From Brasenia schreberi (Eukaryota > Streptophyta > Magnoliopsida > Nymphaeales > Cabombaceae), in NCBI GenBank assembly GCA_036023115.1, contig JAYKKT010000073.1:10266001-10330000 (forward strand): a stretch of 64,000 bases of DNA. Reading direction: 5' to 3'. Made by a program: the position numbers and the translations under genes. Each line of letters starts with the position of its first letter. Position 1 is the first letter of the stretch. The notes beneath the pieces are model-generated. The model was not told the DNA's origin, did no database searches, and saw nothing but the letters and a program-made list of their open reading frames with translations. This document shows positions 11,411 through 26,400 of the stretch, one piece after another.

Positions 11411-14400
11411 CTAGTTCCTAGACTTCTTTCTCGATTTTGAACCAGAAGGCTTGCTTAGCTGGGAACTTTCCGTTTTAGAGCTACCTGAGGTCCCTTTAGA
11501 AGAGCTAGCAGTTGCTTGTGCAGATCTGGAAGATATGGCTGAGCTAGTGGAAATCTCCGCATGCTTTTCTCTGGCAACTGCACCCTGCGACCCTCTAACC
11601 TGAGCAGCTCTTTTGTCTTTTCTCTTTGGCCTATAACTCGACCTTTCTCGCTTAGGCAGCCATCTTTCTGGGTCGGGTGGAGGGCCAGGGTTTGCTGGAT
11701 CGAACCCTTTCGGGTACTTCGGCTTCCTCTTGCGCTTCTTCCTTGTCTTGGATTTGCTCTTTGCTTCCTCCATGTCCTGCATGTACGTGTCAGTCGCCTT
11801 AGTCTGGCCAGCACCTGGTGTCTGCTCTAAGCTCTCTAAGTTAACATCTTTCAGCCCATGAAGTGCCGGTAATTGCTTCACATACATCTCTGCTTTGTTG
11901 ACGTCTACGTGTGCCATTGTCGTGACAAGCCCCACCAAGGCATTGATGCTATGGCTGCTCTTCACCAAATGCTCAAACAGACGCGAAGCTTCCTCCTCTT
12001 TACCATGTTTGAGTTTGAAAGACGCAGCCTCTTGCATGATTACATCTCTCTGGGATTCCCCATCCATGGAACTGGACCACCACTGAACAGCTGAATCAAG
12101 GACAGAAGCAGCCCCATCGACATCTCCAGCTCGCTCTTTAAGAGATACCAAAGTGGCGACCGTCGCAGGTAGGTTCTGGATGTCTGCAATCCGGGAAAGA
12201 GATTCTGCCGCTGTGGCATGGTGGCCAGCAGCAGCAGCAATCTGAGCACGTGCTAGGAGGGTCGTCTTCGCTTTCCCTGGGAATTTATCTGCATGTTGTC
12301 CTAGGAGTTCCTCAGCTCGATTTACTTTGTTTTCTCGAACAAGAACCAAAGCTTGAAGAAGAACAGGAGTCACACTGTCAGGGAACATAGTCGCAAAAGA
12401 AGTTGCCAGTTCCCGAGCCTAGAATGAAAACAAAGGTAGGGAAAATATCTAATTATCAAACCCAAAGCACACCGAAGAAAGATAATGATAGGAAACTGAA
12501 AGAGACCATCACAGGGAACAAGTCAAACAGTATGCCTTCTTTTTACTAGCAAGATGCGGTTACGCGTACCCCTACCACATACATCAGTTCGGCCTACCCT
12601 ACCAATACCTTCAATATGAAGGTTCTTTTGAGTCAACCCCTTAGCCAGGAGAACCTTGATTCCTTGTGCAACTTCATAGTTGATTATACATATCCAAACC
12701 AAAATGTTGCTATGCAAAAAAAGAGCTCCTCCCAAGAAACAATAAGCTTATTTGATAATACTTATCAGAATTGGAAAAAGATATCATATGGGTTCTTGAC
12801 TTGCCATCTTGAAAGAATGACGTTACGAATTCTAATAACAATAGATGGAATTAGAGGAAAACAAAACCTGATCCATCTTATGCGCATGTAGTAGCAGGAG
12901 CAAGCGGTTAGTGTAAATTGCTTCCTTTTGCCTTTGAAAGAGTTTAACATCAAGTCCATGGGCAAGCTGAAAGCTGCTTGGTGCATCACCTTTCTCCACT
13001 AGGTGATCCAATTTCCTGAGCCCATCTGAGACATCTTTTGCTCCCTTCAGCGCAATCAGGTTGTTCATTGCCACCGCAAATGAAGAAGCATCAGCCACAT
13101 TGCGCTTTATGAGATCTGTGTATGTTTCAGTTGCCTCTCCAGTGCGACCCAGTAGCTGGAAATAAGCTATGAATTGCATTAGTACAAGCAGTCTTCACTA
13201 ACAAGGCTCCTTAAGGCATATGTGCCAACAGGAAAAGGATCAGTTTCACCTGTTGAACATAAGCAAGCTGCACAACAATTGGAGCAAGCTCATTCTCCAT
13301 CTCCTCCTCTGTGCAGTCATCTTCCATCAGTACTTCTTGTCCAATCCTACAAATGGAAGCATAATTTACTACAACACAGTCTGTTGAAGAAACAGAATTG
13401 GATCTAGATCCATGTATATCTATTCTGGTCTGGATCCAAGAAGAGCTGTCAAGAAGGATATCTTTAGTATAGGTGCATTTCAGTCTTTAAACCTCTTTAT
13501 TATAAAGTGTAAACCCATTAGGGTTACCGTGAACTTTTGTGAAAAGAAAAACGAGAGAGAAGGCAGCAGACAAGAAGCAGCCAAGCCTTCTTCCTCCACC
13601 TCCTAATGTCTGATATTTTGTTGTAATATCAATATGGTATCAAAGCCAAATTAGTGGGATTAGGAGCATTTTTTCTACTAGACTGGCTGCTGTGAAAAAG
13701 ATCAAGTAGCGGTAAATGACAGATCGTGAGATCAAGCAACCGTGGACTGCAGATCGTGCATGTGGTGCAGATAGGGTAGTACAGATCTGAACGATCTGTT
13801 GTGAAGTGCACAATGGTGCAAATAGGGTAGTACAGATCTGAACAATCTGTTGTGAAGTGTAAACCAGAAATAAAAATGCGCAGAGGTATTGTCGCTGAAG
13901 AAAAAAAAAGAGTGACCATGTCTTACATTGTTGACTATGCAAATCCGCTGAGTAGTGAAAAAGGAGAACACTTCCAAATTACAAACATCGAGCTGGATGA
14001 AAAGAATTACCTTCAATGGGCACGATATGTTGAACTTGCAATCATGGCAAGAGGAAGGTGAGAGTATCTCATAAGAGAAATCCCTCAACCAAGTGATGAC
14101 GATTCAACCTACTTTAGGTGGAGAAGAGAAAATGCATTGGTGAGCGCATGGTTGATTCAGTCCATTAATTCAACTATAGGAATTTCTTGAATCAGCTGTT
14201 GATATCTGGAAGGCAGTTCAAGATGCACATGCTCATAGGAAGAATATTGTGAAAAATACAAAACCATGGAAAAAGTACGCACATATCATAAGGACGAAAA
14301 CCGATTAATGAATACTATGCTGAACTAAAAGGTCTCTAGGAAGAATTACAATTCTTTTTAAGAACTAAATGTATGGCGTGTACAAGAGAACACAATGAGG

Positions 14401-17400
14401 AATTTGAGGAACGAAAAATATTTGATTTACTATGGAGAGTATTTGAGGCTGTCAAGGAAAAAACTTTTACATCTTAGTATAGTTTACTCCTTATTATTTG
14501 AGAGAAGAAGACAGGAAAAACCTTAAAAAGAAAGTAAGATGGGCACTAAAAAGTAAAAACACAACATTTGGGGGACGAAACCCACATATGGACATCAAGA
14601 AAAGAGAAGATTTGGTGATAGAGTTAGAGGTCGATCACAACCAATGTTAGATGATAAAGATAAATTGAAGTGTTCACACTATGGTAAATCTCAGCATACG
14701 AAAGAAACCTGTTGGGATCTGGTGGATTGACCCAATTTCGATCACAACAAAGCATACTACAGTGATAATAGTGATAAAGCAACTCATGCGACTCAATTAG
14801 ACTCATTAGAAAAGATGAAAAAGTGGTTAGAAGAGATTGAAACCAGATTGGTTGATTCACGGGCAACATCTTCCTCTACTGTAAATCCTCAAGCTACTAT
14901 GGTATACACCCCTTCTCATTTATGGCAACGGGTAATATATCTTCTTCTCGATCAAGACTATAAGTAATTGATTCTGGTGCTACAAACCATATGGTGGGAT
15001 ATAAGAAACATTTTCATGAATATCAGATGATGCATGAAAAAAATGAAATCAAGTTGGCTGATGGCTTAAATACTCCTTTGGCATGAAAAGGGGGTATCAT
15101 TACCTCTTTGCGGAAACTTAATAATATCATGTATGTCCCTAGCCTTTCGATTAATTTGGTGTCCATATATGCCCTAATTAACAATCTAAATTGCTCAATA
15201 ATCTTCCAGTCTACTGGTTGTTTATTTTAGGAACTGAAGATGGGATTTGATTAGGATAGCATGAAGGACTTCATTTCTACGGAGACGAGGAGAACGGAGA
15301 AGGAGAATTTTGGTGCATTTATCACTATAAAAATAAAGGCATTGTTACTAGGATTAACTAGTAATTATGACTTTAGTTTACATTGTAATATTTGTCAAAA
15401 GGTTAAGCACTATCGTGTGTCATTTCATAACAATGAATCAAGAGCCCTAAAACCATTCGAATTTGTTCATTTTGATATATGGGGCCCATTTCTACTACTT
15501 CTTTACATGGTTATAAATATTTTACATCATTTATTGAAGATTGCACCCGATTTACTCTGATTTATCTTATGAGATCCAAGGAAGAAGTCCGACAAAGCCC
15601 TATCATAATTTGTAGAATCCATGAAAGATAAGTCCGACAAAGTTTTACGTTGGCTGTCGAAAGCCTAATGCAACCCTCCTCTTTATCCAAGCTTGGGACC
15701 AGTCATGCAAGGGTGATCCCTTACATGGGCGGAGTTATTTGCAATAATTGAAACCAATAGGAAATATAATTTAATTGGAAGAACACAAACTTGTATGCTC
15801 ACCCTTTTCTGTCAAGCCCACTAAGACGAGCAAGTATTTGTTCAAGAGCATCCTGAAGGCTTGAAATGGTAAATACATAAAGAAACAATAATTTTTCTCA
15901 AATCTTAATAAATCAAAATCATAATCTTGAGCTGCATATGCCATCAGCCCTACAACACTCGCATTTAGACTTTCATTTGTTCAGATCCCCGTAAAGGAAT
16001 AGAATTTCATGGTGGATTTGAAGTTAGGGGATTCCTAATAAATTAAACAAGATTTTCCTCTTCATAAAACTAATACATAGTAGCAGAATTGAAAGCAGGC
16101 CAAACCTAACATAGTGAGATGATGCAAAGCCGTAATAGTTGTTGTGATATGTTTCTTTGCAAAGTCAAGCTTTTTGATGTCCCCACAAATTTCTTGTACC
16201 ATCTTTTCACTTTGCTTAGAGTTGGCCTTGATCTCTCCAATCTTGTGCATAAGTTCCTTAACAGCATGAGTTGCATTATTTACATGAGTATTTTCTGAAA
16301 CATGGAATACTATATCAAACCTCTTGCTCCTCAAAGAAAAAATCATGTATACTTGAAGACTTGAAGTTGCAAGAACATTATTGCTGAGATATAATGTCCT
16401 TAAATACTATTGGGGAGAAGTTGTCCTAATTGCATTATACCTTATAAATCGTATGCCAAGTATGGTATGTGGGGAGAGTACTTCATTCCATGTGTATTAA
16501 TCAAAAATAATTTCATATACCCTTGAGAATATTTGGGAGTACTTGTTTTGTCTACAATATAAATTGAATACCAAAACAGTTAAATGTATTTTTCTGAGAT
16601 ACTCCTCTACCCAAAAGGGTTATACATATTATGGCACAATAAAAAATGGACTTTATCACGATGAAGGTGACATTCATGAAAAGATTTCATTTTATATTTC
16701 AGAGAATAATGTTCCACCTACGGCCAGTTATGAGATGAAAATGAAGATGAAGGGTAGAAGCTCGTACACAACGAGTTGCAAACAAAGTACAAAAAACATA
16801 CTCAAGAGGAAATAGACAAGTTGTAATGCCTGATCCTAATGTTACTCCTGACCCTAGCCTTTCTCCTGATTCAGTTCCATCAGCACCTGAGGTAAATCCT
16901 TTAATTTCTTCTTCTGATTCTTGTGATGATCTACATATTGCTTTAAGAAAAGAAAAACATGGGACAACTAAATATCCTATGACAAAGCAGTTTGAAGAAG
17001 ATAAGTGTGTTCCAGAATGGAGAGATGCAATGAAAACTGAAATTACAATATTGAAGAAAAACCACACATGGGAACTATTGACTAGGCCGCTAAACAGTGG
17101 GTTGTAAGTGAGTCTACACAATTACATTCAAGGCAGATGGATCCATTGAGAGATACAAAGCCAATGAAAACTGAAATTACAATATTGAAGAAAAACCACA
17201 CATGGGAACTATCCACTAGGCCGCTAACCAATGGGTTGTAAGTGAGTGTACACAATTACATTCAAGGCAGATGGATCCATTGAGAGATACAAAGCAAGGT
17301 TAGTGGCCAAAGAGATTCAGTTAATCGTATGGAATAGACTACATAGGTCCATTGAAAGATACAAAGCAAGGTTAGTGGCTAAGAAATACAATCAATCGTA

Positions 17401-20400
17401 TGAAATAGACTACATAGAGACATTTACATATGTAGCTAAGATAATACAATTTGGGTACTTCTTAGTATAGCAATCAATAAAAGGTGGGATCTAAGGTAAC
17501 TGGATATAAAGAATGTTTTCCTACAAGAAGATTTATTGGAAGACATATACATGGACCTATCAAGTGACTATCATGAAAAGTGGGAAAATAGAAGGTTTGC
17601 AAATTAAAGAAATCGATGTATGGGCTAAAACAATCACCAAGAGCTTGGTTTTAAAAATTTAGAAAAAGTGTAATCAGTCTAGGATTCAAAAGAAGCATCA
17701 ATGATCATACCCTCTTCATAAAATGCAGTGATAAGACCATCTTATTAGCGGTGTATGCTCATGATATTATCATTACTAGAGATGATGTAGATGGTATAAA
17801 TTCTCTTAAGAAGAGGTCACATGACTTATTTGGTTTAAAGGATCTGGGTAATTTACATTACTTCCTTAACATAGAAATGATAAGATGTAATAAAGGAATG
17901 TTTGTATGTCAAAGAAAATACATCTTGGATTTGTTGGAAGAAACAAAGATATTGGAATGACGGGCATGTGTTCTACCCATTGAATCAAATAAAAAGGCTA
18001 GCAATAGAGATGAAAAATCATATGAAGATCAAAGATTAGTAGGTAAGTTAATCTACCTCACCATCACAGGACCTGATATTAGTTTTGTCGTGAGTTATGT
18101 TAACAGGTAGATGCATGCTCCAATAAGACATTATATTAATACAATGTTCCACATAATTCGATATCTTAAATCCACAGTAACTCATAGAATCCTGTTGTTG
18201 ATTAGGAAGGGTTAATAAAAGACAGAAAATCTATGTTTGGCTACTTTGTATGTGTAGGAGGAAATATTGTCTCATGAAAAAGTAAAGAATAATTTGTGGT
18301 GACAAGGTCGTGTAGAGGCTGAATATATTGCACATGGTATGTGTGAAGGCCTATGAATTTTATCTCTCATGAAGGAAATTGGCATCGAAGCAAATACTCT
18401 TATCCATTTTTTCATAGATAGTAAGGCAACCATACAAATCACCTCGAATCCAGTATATCATGAGAACTAAACACATTAAAGTAGACTATCACTTCATTAG
18501 AGAGAAGATCACTCAAGGTGTTTTCAAACTTATACTTACGCTCTGATGACCAAGTAGCAAATATATTGATAAAGCCAGTAACCACATTAGGTTTAAAGAG
18601 AGCTCTTAGCAAATATATTGCACATGGTATGTGTGAAGGCCTATGAATTTTATCTCTCATGAAGGAAATTGGCATCGAAGCAAATACTCTTATCCATTTT
18701 TTCATAGATAGTAAGGCAACCATACAAATCACCTCGAATCCAGTATATCATGAGAACTAAATACATTAAAGTAGACTATCACTTCATTAGAGAGAAGATC
18801 ACTCAAGGTGTTTTCAAACTTATACTTACGCTCTGATGACCAAGTAGCAAATATATTGATAAAGCCAGTAATCACATTAGGTTTAAAGAGAGCTCTTAGC
18901 AAGTTGAGTAACTTGTATCGTACACCCAACTTGAGGGTACATGTTCAAAAACAGAATTGGATCTAGATCTATGTATATATGTTCTGGTCTAAATCCAAGA
19001 AGAGTTGCCAGGAAGAATATCTTTAATATAAGGGTATTTCAGTATTTAAACTTCTTTATTATAAAGTGTAAACCCACTGGGGTTATCGTGAACTTTTTGT
19101 GAAAAGAGAAGGGACAGAGAGAAGAGGGTGGCAGCCAAGCCTCTCTTCCTCCTCCATCTCCTAATGTCTTCATGATATTTTGCTGCAATATTTTAAGGAA
19201 AACACAGTCATCCTCACAAATTACATTTTTACTACATGCCCTTTTATTATAGGGTACCGAGGGAGGTTCTTTGGAGAACTTTGGAAAAATGAGGTATCCC
19301 ATTGACATATATTAACCTTATAAGAGATATGTATGATGGTGCAAAAACATGTGTGAGGACTCATGAAGGAACGACAGACTTCTTTGAAGTTAATATTGGG
19401 TTACATCAATGATCAACTTTAAGTCCATGCTTATTTATAATGGTGATGGATGAGTTAACAAAACATATTCAAGATGAAGTACCTTGGTGTATGTTATTTG
19501 CAGATGACATTGTATTAGTGGAGGAGTCTAAGGAAAAAGTTAATAGAAAATTGGAACTATGGAGAGAAACATTAGAAAGCAAAGGCCTCCGACTTAGTAG
19601 AACAAAGACAGAATATATGGAATGTAAGTTTGATCATTTGGCTACTTCAGAGGACATAGAAATTAAAATTGACACACATTGCATTCCCCAAAAGGAAAGT
19701 TTTAAATACCTAGGGTCAATTTTTCAAAGTGATGGAAGAATTGATGGAGATGTTACAAATAGAATTAATGCTGGTTGGTTAAAATGGAGAGGAGCATCAG
19801 GTATTCTTTGTGATAAGAAGAAGATACCATTAAAATTAAAAGGTAAATATTATAGAGCAGCAATTAGGCCTGCCATGTTTTATGGTTCTGAGTGTTGGGC
19901 AATTAATCATCAACATGTACAAAAGATGTCTGTGACAGAAATGAAGATGTTGAGATGGATGAGTGGTCATACAAGAAAAGACCGTATACATAATGAGGTT
20001 ATTAGAAACAAATTAGGAGTGGCACCAATAGAGGATAAAATGAGAGAACATCGTTTAAGATGGTTTGGACATATAGAAAGAAGATCAAAAGAAGAACCTG
20101 TAAGAAGGTTAGAAAAACTAAATTTGGAAAGTATTAAAAGAGGTAGAGGACGACCACAAAAGTGTTGGAAAGAAACAATAAAGAATGATCTAGCTTATTG
20201 GGAGTTAACTGCTAACATGGCACACGATAGGGATCTGTGGAAACAAAGAATCCATGTAGCCGACCCCGTCTAGTATGGGAAAAGGCTTAGTTGTTGTTTG
20301 TTGTTTTAGTTGTTGTTGCCCTTTTATTACACCAACATGACGCAAGAACTTAACTCTATATATTTAAGGACAACTATGGAACCCATCCTGGCAACGGTAC

Positions 20401-23400
20401 TAAAGAAACTAAATCCAGGAGTTCTTCGTGTTGCATGTTGAGTTGACATGGCCTTCTTTTTTTATATGCTAAAGTAATTAAACCCAGGATTCCTTAAACT
20501 GTCTCTCATTATTGAAAATTTACGCTTCAAAATGCTCAAGTACGAAATAGGTGGTCCTCTGTAAGTACTTCTAGCTGCTTGTGACTTATCAGAAAGGAAT
20601 ATTGCAGATTTCCCAAAAGCTCCAGTGAGAAATAAAAAGAAATACCAGATAAAAAGCAATGCTAGTCCCATGCCATGTGAAGCAACAAAGTAAGTAGACA
20701 TCCAACCTTCGTGCAGTGAGAAGCAGCTTTTCGGCATCAGCATAGTTTTTTCTCTCAATCAAAGAGCAGGCAGTGTTGTATGCCATCTCAAATCTGCTAT
20801 TAGCTGTGACCTTAAGCGAGTTCATCATACTTTGCACTTCTGAAGCCCTTCCTGCAGATATTAGAGCAGCAAGAACGTTCACAGATAAGTCCGAAGAGTC
20901 AACTTTAAACTTCCGAAGGTTGTCGTAGCTCTGTATACAAGAATCCATTTTCCCTAAACGATACAATATTTGTGATTCCAGTTGCAAAACACTGGGATTT
21001 TTCTCCTGAAATCTCAAACAATCCAGTGCTTCTTGAAGCCTGTTCAGTCTGTACAAGCAATATGCCTGGAGATTGGAAATAAACATATCAAATATGAGAA
21101 GTTTGTGATAGGAACTGAAAAATTAAAGCAAAACTTAGCAGCGTTAGGTATTTGTTCTATTGTACAAATGTCATTTAGACATGGCTTAATATTAAAATCT
21201 AAGCAAACATGGCTAATATAAAGCACACGTTAGCATCAGTCAGATGAGATATCTAAACATGATACAGAATTACCGGCCCAGCCTATCAATCAGAGAACAT
21301 TTTTTGAGGTGTGCTATGAGCTAGAAGATCTGACACGACATGTAAATGAGGACACGACTCTAACATATAGCCATGGAAAATAATTAGTTTGATTATTTAC
21401 TTTTCACTGAAATATATGTTTATATACATAATATATAAAACCATCTTCCGACAGATAACATATTAAAGGGTTAGGTACCTTTTGTGCCCTATTTTCTTAT
21501 GAATTCCTGTCTCAAATTTGGGTCAAACGCATGTATGCTTATAAACTGCAGTCACCTGACCATCAACAACCAGAAGTACAAACTGCCTAACCTGATCAAG
21601 CACTACTTGAACAACACGTTTTCTTTTCCATCCACCGACTTTGATGCATCCTATGCTACTAGTGTCCAGAACAGTGACTTACAAGAGAGAGAGAATGAGA
21701 ATTGGTATATAGTTGATACACAGTGATATAAAAAGAAAGTGATTAGCACTTGTAGTATAGCGGCCGACCCGTCAAGGCTTCTATAGCAGTGTTAGCGTAA
21801 ATGTCATCTGGGTCGGGCCGATCTAGTGGACCCACCCAAATGTAATCTCTCTCCCACCTCTCACCTATGCGTCTACTCTCTCCACCACCAGCAACGCGAA
21901 CAACCTCTCCTCCGCCTGCAACGGCCACGGCCACCGCCACCACCTTTCATCGCCTTCCTCCGCCGTAGGTAAGCTCTCTCTCTCTTTCTCTACCTTAACC
22001 AGCGATGACCAATGCCACCGCCTTCTGTCGTCTTCCTCCGCCGCAAGTAAGCTCTCTCTTCCTTTCTCTCTTCTCTCTATCCTTTTACAGATTATCCATT
22101 TAACTCAAACATTTATTACTTGCCTTAAGCATTAAGAACCTTGATGGCAACCTATCTTTGGAATCAACGATTTCTGTAGAGACCATATATCAGATATCGC
22201 TACATGCATAAACGTACAATTTGTCTATGTTTGTGTGTGAATTCATGCATGTGTGTGTGAGAGAGAGTTTAGTTCAACTTAAGAGAACAAAGTTTGAAGA
22301 GACTATGGTTTGCATTTTAACCAGTTGGCCTTTTACTTGCGTTCAGAACTTATGTTGTGCTTCAACAACCTCATGTTTTGCCTTATGTAGTCTTTGTGAC
22401 TCCTTGAAATATTTGTACTTACTAATATGTAAAACGTCACAGAGTAGGAGAAATGCATTTGAGAGTGGTAGATAGTCTCCTAGTTTATTCCATTTTTCTT
22501 ACTAACTGAGTATTTATTCAGATTTTTTTTATAGTGAGTATGAAATCATCAACAAGTGCAACCACTTGTTGTCTAAATGGCAGTAGTAGTTGTGACACTG
22601 GCACTAGTAGTACAATTGGTATTCACTTTCTTAGCCCAACGTATAATTATAGACCCCAGCTTCTAAGGATCCAGGATGGAATTGGGGTATGAGAAAATCT
22701 AAGACAGATAATATGTTAGTGTTTTACATGTTATGTGGTCATGTTTCTACCAATACAATAACAAGATACAAGGACCATTTAATGGCAAGGAGCGAAAATG
22801 TATCAGCTTACAAGAATGCAACAAAAGAAATAAAGAAAATAATTTATGATTATGTTCAGTACAACGAAGAAGGACCCCAAAAAGATTTTAATTCCATATA
22901 GAGGAGAAGCTTCTAGTATGAAATCTAATATAAGGGGAGGTGCCCAGTGTTTACCCTCTTCATCGTCATTTGACTCACGACCATCTCTTTCGAAGGAGCC
23001 TATGAATTCATTTCTACATTCATCGCATGTCAGATCACATAACTTCCAAGTGATGATTAGTGATATAGAGCAGTTTGGATCTTGAACGAAGGTGTCATCA
23101 TACCATGAAGTGAGGGAAACATTCTTAGAGAAGGAAGTGGAAAGAGTAAGAGAGTTTACAAATTGATTCAGAAAGCATTGGCTACATATAGATGCTTTAT
23201 TATGTCAGATGGATGAACGGATAAAAAATAGAGAACACTAATAAATTTTTTAGTGCATTGTCCTCACAGTCCATTGTTTCTTAAGTCCATTGATGCATCC
23301 CATGAAGTAAAGGATGCAAATAAATTGTATACATTGTTAAAAGAAGTAATCTTAGAGGTTGGAGAGAAGAATGTTATGTAGGTGGTTAGAGACAATGCAA

Positions 23401-26400
23401 CAAATTATGTTGTAGCTGGTAGAATGTTTGATGGTTGAATTTAATCATTTATTTTGTACACCATGCGTTGCACACTATATAGATTTGATGCTTGAAGATA
23501 TTGGAGAGACAAATAAACTAAAAAGCATCTTCAGCAAGACAAAGAAGCTAGTGACATTTTTGTATAGCCATGGGCAAATATTGCATGTGATCGGACATTT
23601 TACAGGAGAAAAGATATACGTAGACTGATTGTAACCCGTTTTGATACTAGATTCTTAACCCTGGACAACTTGTGGCAGTCAAAAGAAGTTCTAAGGTCGA
23701 TGGTTATTTCTGAACAATGGGGAAAAAGTCATTTATCAAATAGTGCTAAAGGAAAGCAATCTAAGGCAATAATTTTGGAACTCTGATTTTGGAAGCGCAT
23801 TAGTTTTTCACTTAGAGCAATGAGTCTCTTGGTAAATGTTTTACGTATGGTGGACAGTGTGAAAAACCAGTTGTGAGCTACATCTATGAGAAGATGGACT
23901 GTGTGAAGGAGCAAATAAAGATATATAAATATTTCAAAGTTATGTGTTGTTATTTGTTAATCTTTACTTCTTAATCTTATAATAATGTTTATCTTGTTTT
24001 ATAGGTTAACCTTAAGAGCAATATGCTTAGGAGATCATAGACAAAAGATGGGACAGACAAATGCATAAATCATTGCATGCTGATGCATTGGATGTGAACC
24101 CAAGGTTATATTATGATTATGATGAGATAGAATCTAACGATGAGATTAAAGGTGGTTTGTTTCAAGTTATAATTATAATTGTACGAAGTAAAGAAGGACA
24201 ACAACAAATCTATGACTTATCGAAGTGCCCCGAGTGGTTTTGGATTGGAATTAGCTATAAGTTCGAGAAAAGCATATACACCATGTAATTAATTCAGGCA
24301 ACTTTGCTTTCTTTTATTATTAAGATATGATTTAGGGTTTTTGAATATAATTAATTCATTGCTTATACATGGTTTTTATAATAGTTGAACGATGGATGAC
24401 CTTTGTCTATGGATGCCCTAAATTGCAAAATTTTGCTATACTGGTTTTGAGTCTTACTTGTAGTGCCACCCCATGTGAACACAATTGTAGTGCCTTCGAA
24501 ATGATAAGAATTATATTTTTTTATTTATACTATAATTAAATTAAAGTTTTTTTATTGAGTTAACTACTTACCTAAATTCTTTCTCTCATCTTAGATTCAT
24601 ACGAAGAAACGGAATAGATTATTGCATCAAAAACTTAACGACTTAGTTTTTTGTGCAATATAACGAAAAGCTAAGAAGAAGGTACAAAGAGAGAAAAGCT
24701 AACAAAGCAAATTTCAACCTCATCATGTTGCATCAGTTAAAGATCACGATGAATATCCTACTGATGATGAGTTTGTTGGTGGTGATGATTCACTTACCTG
24801 GCGAAATATCCATATGGCATCTGAAGCATCAAGAGGGGAACTGTTTATACAAGGTCAACGACACAAAAACGACAAAGAAGGCAATGCAAAGGAAAAAATA
24901 AGATGCATATGGAAGATGAAGAAGAATTTAATTTTGAAGAAATAATGCAACGAAAGAGAAATTAGAAGAACAAGGATCTTCGTTAGTGAACATGACCATT
25001 AAGTGTATATTAAACAATTAAGTGTGATTGTAATTGAATGTAATTGAATTTTGATGGATGTTATGTAACTTATTCTTCCATCTAATGCATCAAGATTCAA
25101 GAATCTGATTGCTTCTCTTGTCTTTGAAAATCTTCTCCATGAATTGCTATGTAACTTATTCTTCCATCTAATGTACTTGTTCCTGCATATATGCTTCTAC
25201 ATATGTACTTTAACATTTTCCTTTGTGGTAAGATGATTACTAATTAGTAGGCTCTGAAGAGTAAGAGAGGGGTCAGGCTTGGCGACACCATATTCACCAT
25301 ACTTAAGCATACAAGTAATTATATATTTGTTTTTTAATTTCTTTGCTTAATGCTTATAATAACTTTGTTACATTTAAATTTTTGTTTTCTAATTTAAGGT
25401 TAACAATTCAATATGCATGTGCCACATGAAATTTATTGTTTGTTTCCTTAGAAGTAGAACTTGTTTATTTAGTTTGATTCATATTTATGAAACAAGTGGT
25501 TGTGTTTCTTGATATTTCTTAGAAATTAGAGAATCCATTATATATAATTTTTAATCATAAATAAAAGTGTACTGCTAAATCCACTATATCCCCGCTACTA
25601 CTATATCAGAGTCGACCACTAACAACCCGCTAACCACTATTGATAACATAGCAATATGACCGCTAACAACATGCTAACCGCTATTGATAACATAACTATA
25701 TATTGCAAAAGCTATTAAATTGAAACATATAAATTTTATTTTTGACATAACATATAACTCAAACAAGAAACATAAAATCTGAAACAGGAAAGCTACATTC
25801 ATAAGTCTCAATTTCATAACGCACATTTCAACAGAAAAAATTAAAAACTTTGGGTTTGGGGATCAAGTTGACTCCATAGAAATTGGTCGACTTCACTCAC
25901 TCATAACAAAAAATTGAAAAACTTATAGTACACAGGTATTAATTTGTGTATCCATACGGATCCAAAATCCAAAATCTTTAAAAAACAATATTTAAGTGCA
26001 CCTACATGTACCAGTATTATACTCGGTATGGGTACTCCATTATTGAGTACCCAAGCATCAAAGACTGAAACACTTACAACACTCTAAGTCATTGAGAAGG
26101 AGTATCAAGGAAGGCATCTGTTACATATATATGCATCTTTATTCTTTTCATTTTTAGAATAATATAAACAGAAAAGATGTAAATCAGAAACGCCCAGTGT
26201 ACATCAAATTATGGGCATAATGTCAAAGCTAATCATTAGTGTCAAACTATACAGACCAGCTTAGATACCTGAGATACGACTATCTGTAAAAATGATGTAA
26301 CCATGCTATGTCTGAGAGTGTAGTTGCCGGACACAGTTGTCTAAGACTGTTGGACATGGACTTTAGGTTTCCAGAAGTGTCAAGATAACATGGATGCATC

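Larger units (their letters stand above)
13382..19200 (+). mobile_element. Ty1/copia retrotransposon in SRP72 intron 3, antisense to the gene, decayed
   Basis: Left LTR 13382-13631, right LTR about 18942-19192, initiator-tRNA-Met-type primer site TGGTATCAAAGCC at 13635. Plus-strand order: gag start with LDEKNYLQWARYVELA (13993-14040), zinc knuckle (about 14671), protease VIDSGATNHMVG (about 14965), integrase zinc finger and core start (HCNICQKVKH, HFDIWGP; 15378-15490), reverse transcriptase (16540-18180) and RNase H (18300-18600). An insert of about 0.9 kb splits it at 15633-16500. Two internal tandem duplications are present. Many stops, so not autonomous. ACACAGTC abuts the left end and recurs about 10 bp past the right LTR, a possible TSD. 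Confidence 0.88.

Noticed and set aside
16699..17121. 140-codon minus-strand ORF
   Set aside because: Antisense to the copia spacer and RT start, whose plus-strand reading (EWRDAMKTEITILKKNHTWEL) is clearly the real one.
18322..18901. Possible CRISPR-like or satellite array
   Set aside because: Only two copies of a 290-bp coding segment in a plant retrotransposon; a simple tandem duplication.
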